NCBI GenBank assembly: GCA_031266235.1
Contig: JAISBJ010000076.1
Coordinates: 1-9,112 of the forward strand
Source: Puniceicoccales bacterium
Lineage (GTDB): Bacteria > Verrucomicrobiota > Verrucomicrobiia > Opitutales > LL51
Length of the DNA stretch: 9,112 bases
Direction: 5' to 3'
A program made the translations under genes and the position numbers. The notes beneath the pieces are model-generated. The model was given only the letters and a program-made list of their open reading frames with translations, ran no database searches and had not been told where the DNA came from. Below are positions 6,721 to 9,112 of this stretch, in pieces (the first letter of the stretch is position 1; every line of letters starts with the position of its first letter).

Positions 6721-8862
6721 TTAACACCTAAGCGCGGGACTGTCCCGAAATCTTGAATTATTACGAAATTTTAACATTCTGCGCATCGTAAACTCTGCCT
6801 GCTTCCCGTCGTTCCACTGGTTGACTGGCCGCAAATACCCGACGACGCGCGAATATACTTCCGTCTTCGCCCCACAACGGGGACAACTCTTCTGCTCCCC
6901 GGATAAATACCCGTGCTGAGGACAAATCGAAAACGTCGGCGTCAGCGAAAAATAGGGCAGTTTGTAATTGCTGGCAATCTTTTTTACTAATTTTTTCACA
7001 ATGCCGGTGTCGTAAATCCGCTCGCCAAGAAAACAGTGCACCACCGTCCCCCCGGTAAACTTCGTCTGCAACTCATCCTGATGGTCCAAAATAGCAAAAA
7101 GATCGTCCGTGTAATTCACCGGGACATGCACCGAATTCGTGTAAAACGGCGCCGCCCCACCACCGGCATCGATAATTTTATCGCCAAATTTATCCTTGTC
7201 CTTCAGCGCTAATCGAAAAGACGTGCTCTCCGCCGGCGTCGCTTCCAAATTGAAATGGTGCCCCGTCTCCGTCTGAAATTCGACCATCCTCTCGCGCATG
7301 TAATCGAGGATCTCCAACGCAAATTCCTTCCCCGCTTCCGCCGTAATGCCCTCGCCCAATAGGTTCAAACACGCCTCGTTCATGCCCACAATCCCAATGG
7401 TCGAAAAATGATTCTTCCAGTAACAACCTAGGCGCTGCTTGATCCACTTCAAATAGAACGTCATGTAGGGGTACAAATTGGCGCTGGTCAACTTCTCCAG
7501 CAACGAACGCTTGATCTCCAAACTCTCCTTGGCTAAATTCATCAGCGCCCCCAAACGCTGTAAAAATTCTTTTTTTGTCTTTGACAAATAGGCCATGCGC
7601 GGTAAATTAATGGTAACAATGCCCACGCTCCCGGTCAGGGGGTTGGCCCCGAACAGCCCGCCGCCACGTTTCTCCAAATGCGTATTATCGATGCGCAAAC
7701 GGCAGCACATCGAGCGCGTATCCTCCGGCTTCATGTCGGAATTAATGAAATTCGAGAAATAGGGAATGCCATATTTCCCGGTCATCTCCCAGAGGCCCTC
7801 CAAATTCTCGTTGTCCCAATCGAAATCCTTCGTGAGATTTATGGTGGGGATCGGGAACGTCATCACCCGGCCATGGGCATCTCCCTGCGCCATGACTCGG
7901 AAAAATACGCGGTTAAATACGTCCATCTCCCGCTGAAATTCGCGGTACGTCGCCTGCTGGTACTCGCCGCCGATGATCACGGGCATATTCGCCAGGTGTC
8001 CGGGGCAAAATAAATCCAATGTAATATTTGTAAACGGCGTTTGAAAACCCGCCCGCGTCGGAACATTGATGTTAAAAACAAACTCCTGCAGCGCCTGCTC
8101 CACCTGCCGCTCGTCCAAATGATCGTAGCGGATAAATGGCGCCAGCAGGGTATCGAAATTCGAGAACGCTTGGGCGCCAGCGGCTTCCCCCTGTAGCGTG
8201 TAAAAAAAATTGACAACCTGGCCCAACGCCGTGCGAAAATGCTTCGGCGGCCGAGCTTCGAGCTTCCCGGAAACACCCCCGAAGCCCTCCCGCAATAAAT
8301 CCGCTAAATCCCATCCAACGCAGTAAACGGATAGCTGGGTCAGATCGTGCAAGTGGAAATCGCCCGACTCGTGGGCATTGCGTATGCGCTCGGGGTAGAT
8401 CCGATTCAGCCAATAATTCTGGCTGACGGAGCCGGACAAATAGAAATTCAGCCCCTGCAGCGAATAACTCATATTACTGCTTTCGCGGACCTCCCAATCC
8501 AACTTCGAGAGGTACTGGTCGATGCGGTCAATTTCCACCCGCTTGACAAAATCGGGCGCGCGATTGCGGCGATCCAGGGCCAGAATCATCATTTTTGCAC
8601 TTGCAGTGTAAGGGGATTGGAGCAGTGCCTCCTCGATTTTATTTTCAACTTGTTCAAAAGCATCCAACTGATCGCTTTGGACCTGGGCCATAACGCCGTC
8701 GGTTAGGGCCTGCGCTTCCGCGGAATCGAATTCCCTCGTTGCCTGACCGACTCTCAAAAAAATATCGCAGACCTGCTGGCGCAACTCAACCCCCCGCAAC
8801 CATTGGACATCCAAATCCGCACTTTTATCAAAATCCTGTTTCATCATTTTTTTAAAATCCAT
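6721..8862 (-). CDS. nrdD: Anaerobic (class III) ribonucleoside-triphosphate reductase
   Basis: NrdD reduces ribonucleoside triphosphates to deoxy forms with a glycyl radical, normally using formate, in the cytoplasm without oxygen. From the ATG at 8862 it has 713 residues. Active-site cysteines are C181 in YCVGWDLADLL and the SMCCRLRID pair (386-387). The C-terminal zinc site reads CPQH...CPRC (647, 650, 660, 663), with histidine as one candidate ligand. The radical glycine is G675 in SRVVGYLRP. Residues about 20-100 resemble only the distal part of an ATP-cone; the usual V.KRDG beginning is missing. About 22 mostly basic residues follow the usual GKQ.EF end. ATGs at 8877, 8847 and 8844 and a distant one at 8955 are in frame. 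The NrdR-type boxes at 8861-8907 argue against starts upstream of them. No nrdG activase gene is adjacent. Confidence 0.95.
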   Translation of the reverse strand: MDFKKMMKQDFDKSADLDVQWLRGVELRQQVCDIFLRVGQATREFDSAEAQALTDGVMAQVQSDQLDAFEQVENKIEEALLQSPYTASAKMMILALDRRNRAPDFVKRVEIDRIDQYLSKLDWEVRESSNMSYSLQGLNFYLSGSVSQNYWLNRIYPERIRNAHESGDFHLHDLTQLSVYCVGWDLADLLREGFGGVSGKLEARPPKHFRTALGQVVNFFYTLQGEAAGAQAFSNFDTLLAPFIRYDHLDERQVEQALQEFVFNINVPTRAGFQTPFTNITLDLFCPGHLANMPVIIGGEYQQATYREFQREMDVFNRVFFRVMAQGDAHGRVMTFPIPTINLTKDFDWDNENLEGLWEMTGKYGIPYFSNFINSDMKPEDTRSMCCRLRIDNTHLEKRGGGLFGANPLTGSVGIVTINLPRMAYLSKTKKEFLQRLGALMNLAKESLEIKRSLLEKLTSANLYPYMTFYLKWIKQRLGCYWKNHFSTIGIVGMNEACLNLLGEGITAEAGKEFALEILDYMRERMVEFQTETGHHFNLEATPAESTSFRLALKDKDKFGDKIIDAGGGAAPFYTNSVHVPVNYTDDLFAILDHQDELQTKFTGGTVVHCFLGERIYDTGIVKKLVKKIASNYKLPYFSLTPTFSICPQHGYLSGEQKSCPRCGAKTEVYSRVVGYLRPVNQWNDGKQAEFTMRRMLKFRNNSRFRDSPALRC
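6725..6829 (-). repeat. 105-bp direct repeat, copy inside the nrdD coding end
   Basis: This is the partner of 6561-6665 and encodes residues PVNQWND to the last codon of intact nrdD. It contains a 13-nt near-palindrome at 6735-6747 (CGGGAC-T-GTCCCG) that two transitions destroy in the other copy. Identity with the other copy falls off sharply beyond both ends of the block. Confidence 0.85.
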
Positions 8863-8907
8863 ACTACATCTAGTCATAAAAATCAAACTACGTAGTATAT
8901 ATAGTGC
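8861..8907. promoter_or_regulatory. Pair of NrdR-type boxes in the nrdD promoter
   Basis: Two 16-bp sites resemble the NrdR consensus ACACWATATATWGTGT. The site at 8892-8907 (GTAGTATATATAGTGC) matches 12 of 16 positions and the site at 8861-8876 (ATACTACATCTAGTCA) matches 11. Their centres are 31 bp apart, three helical turns, which is the usual arrangement for NrdR repressor boxes before ribonucleotide reductase genes. The upstream box contains TATACT on the minus strand, a plausible -10 element; no good -35 was found. A perfect 10-bp palindrome (ACTACGTAGT, 8887-8896) bridges the spacer and that box. NrdR would repress nrdD when dATP is plentiful. The nrdR gene is not in the window. Confidence 0.7.
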
Positions 8908-8928
8908 ATTTAATGGGAATGCGAGAAC

Positions 8929-9006
8929 TTTTTTCGAAAACTTATTCACAGCCATTATTGCTAGGCGGGGACATGAATTTTCCGTTTTTTCGGAAAGTTA
9001 TTCACA
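8929..9006 (+). repeat. 22-bp direct repeat carrying two DnaA-box-like 9-mers
   Basis: Positions 8929-8950 and 8985-9006 match at 20 of 22 bases: six T residues, CG, three or four A residues, then TTATTCACA. TTATTCACA (8942-8950 and 8998-9006) fits the DnaA box consensus TTATNCACA exactly, in the same orientation and 56 bp apart. The second copy begins inside the loop of a small inverted repeat (TTTCCG at 8979-8984, CGGAAA at 8991-8996). The sites lie upstream of the NrdR-type boxes and could couple nrdD expression to replication. Binding itself is inference. Confidence 0.5.
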
Positions 9007-9112
9007 ATTCTGGAGGCGATTTTGGGCGGAAAAAATCATTGGAGTGGTGGAAATTAGTGGGCAAAAAATCTGGCCACTTTTTACTGCCGACCCAACATAC
9101 CCAGCCAAGCGC
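8973..9112 (+). CDS. Possible start of an unidentified divergent gene (partial ORF)
   Basis: From the ATG at 8973 the plus strand is open to the window edge, 46 codons beginning MNFPFFRKVIHNSGG. A GGCGGGG stretch two bases before the ATG is a poor ribosome site. Another plus-strand frame is also open to the edge and reads FWAEKIIGVVEISG near 9023-9064, looking equally protein-like, but it has no good start. Two minus-strand frames are open here as well. I cannot tell which, if any, is coding, and recognise no family. Confidence 0.22.
   Translation, partial: MNFPFFRKVIHNSGGDFGRKKSLEWWKLVGKKSGHFLLPTQHTQPS

Noticed and set aside
6700..6747. Bidirectional terminator between accA and nrdD
   Set aside because: The GGCGCGCC palindrome at 6710-6717 has no loop, and the CGGGAC/GTCCCG arms have a one-base loop and no T run, so neither fits an intrinsic terminator.
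6561..6829. Template/variable repeat pair of a diversity-generating retroelement
   Set aside because: Differences are C/T and G/A in both directions and not confined to adenines of one copy, and no reverse transcriptase is in the window.
8878..8955. Longer nrdD start at 8955
   Set aside because: The extra N-terminal residues look like translated spacer, and they would be encoded across both NrdR-type boxes and the likely promoter.
9012..9024. GGAGG at 9012-9016 as the ribosome site of a new gene
   Set aside because: The only start at suitable spacing (TTG at 9022) meets a TAG after eleven codons.

Overview
The window reads as ordinary bacterial chromosome, probably from the Verrucomicrobiota/PVC group and probably from an anaerobic, host-associated or sediment lineage. 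The lineage is inferred from gene families only. The putative Na+/H+ antiporter belongs to a family I associate with Chlamydiae and Verrucomicrobiota, and the ribonucleotide reductase is the oxygen-sensitive class III enzyme. Spacers are AT-rich with long A and T runs, coding regions are richer in G+C, and canonical Shine-Dalgarno sites are rare. No transposase, integrase, phage gene, CRISPR array or rRNA is visible.

Layout from left to right. On the minus strand, an unrecognised exported or lipoprotein-like gene runs off the left edge (1-836), preceded on the same strand by an RluA-type pseudouridine synthase gene (910-1659). Next come a tRNA-Ile2(CAT) on the plus strand with an intrinsic terminator and a tRNA-Phe(GAA) on the minus strand with its own promoter. 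On the plus strand follow the antiporter (2284-3714), an oligopeptide-binding lipoprotein of the OppA family (3937-5511) and accA (5572-6567). Convergent to accA, on the minus strand, lies nrdD (about 8862-6721). Its promoter region carries two NrdR-type boxes 31 bp apart and, further upstream, two DnaA-box-like 9-mers. A poorly supported partial ORF faces away from nrdD at the right edge.

The genes do not form one pathway. They cover RNA modification and decoding, ion homeostasis, peptide uptake, the first committed step of fatty-acid synthesis and anaerobic dNTP synthesis.

The unexplained structure is a set of duplicated gene ends. The last 25 codons of the antiporter reappear downstream of its stop, once nearly intact (3773-3856) and once degenerate (3720-3772). 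The last 105 bp of nrdD reappear 164 bp further downstream (6561-6665) at 96/105 identity, with all nine differences being transitions. In the antiporter pair most differences are silent; in the nrdD pair they are silent or mostly conservative. Both pairs therefore look like fragments of diverged alleles or paralogs rather than fresh slippage, although a strain-mixture assembly artefact is possible. Smaller direct repeats also sit at several other gene boundaries.
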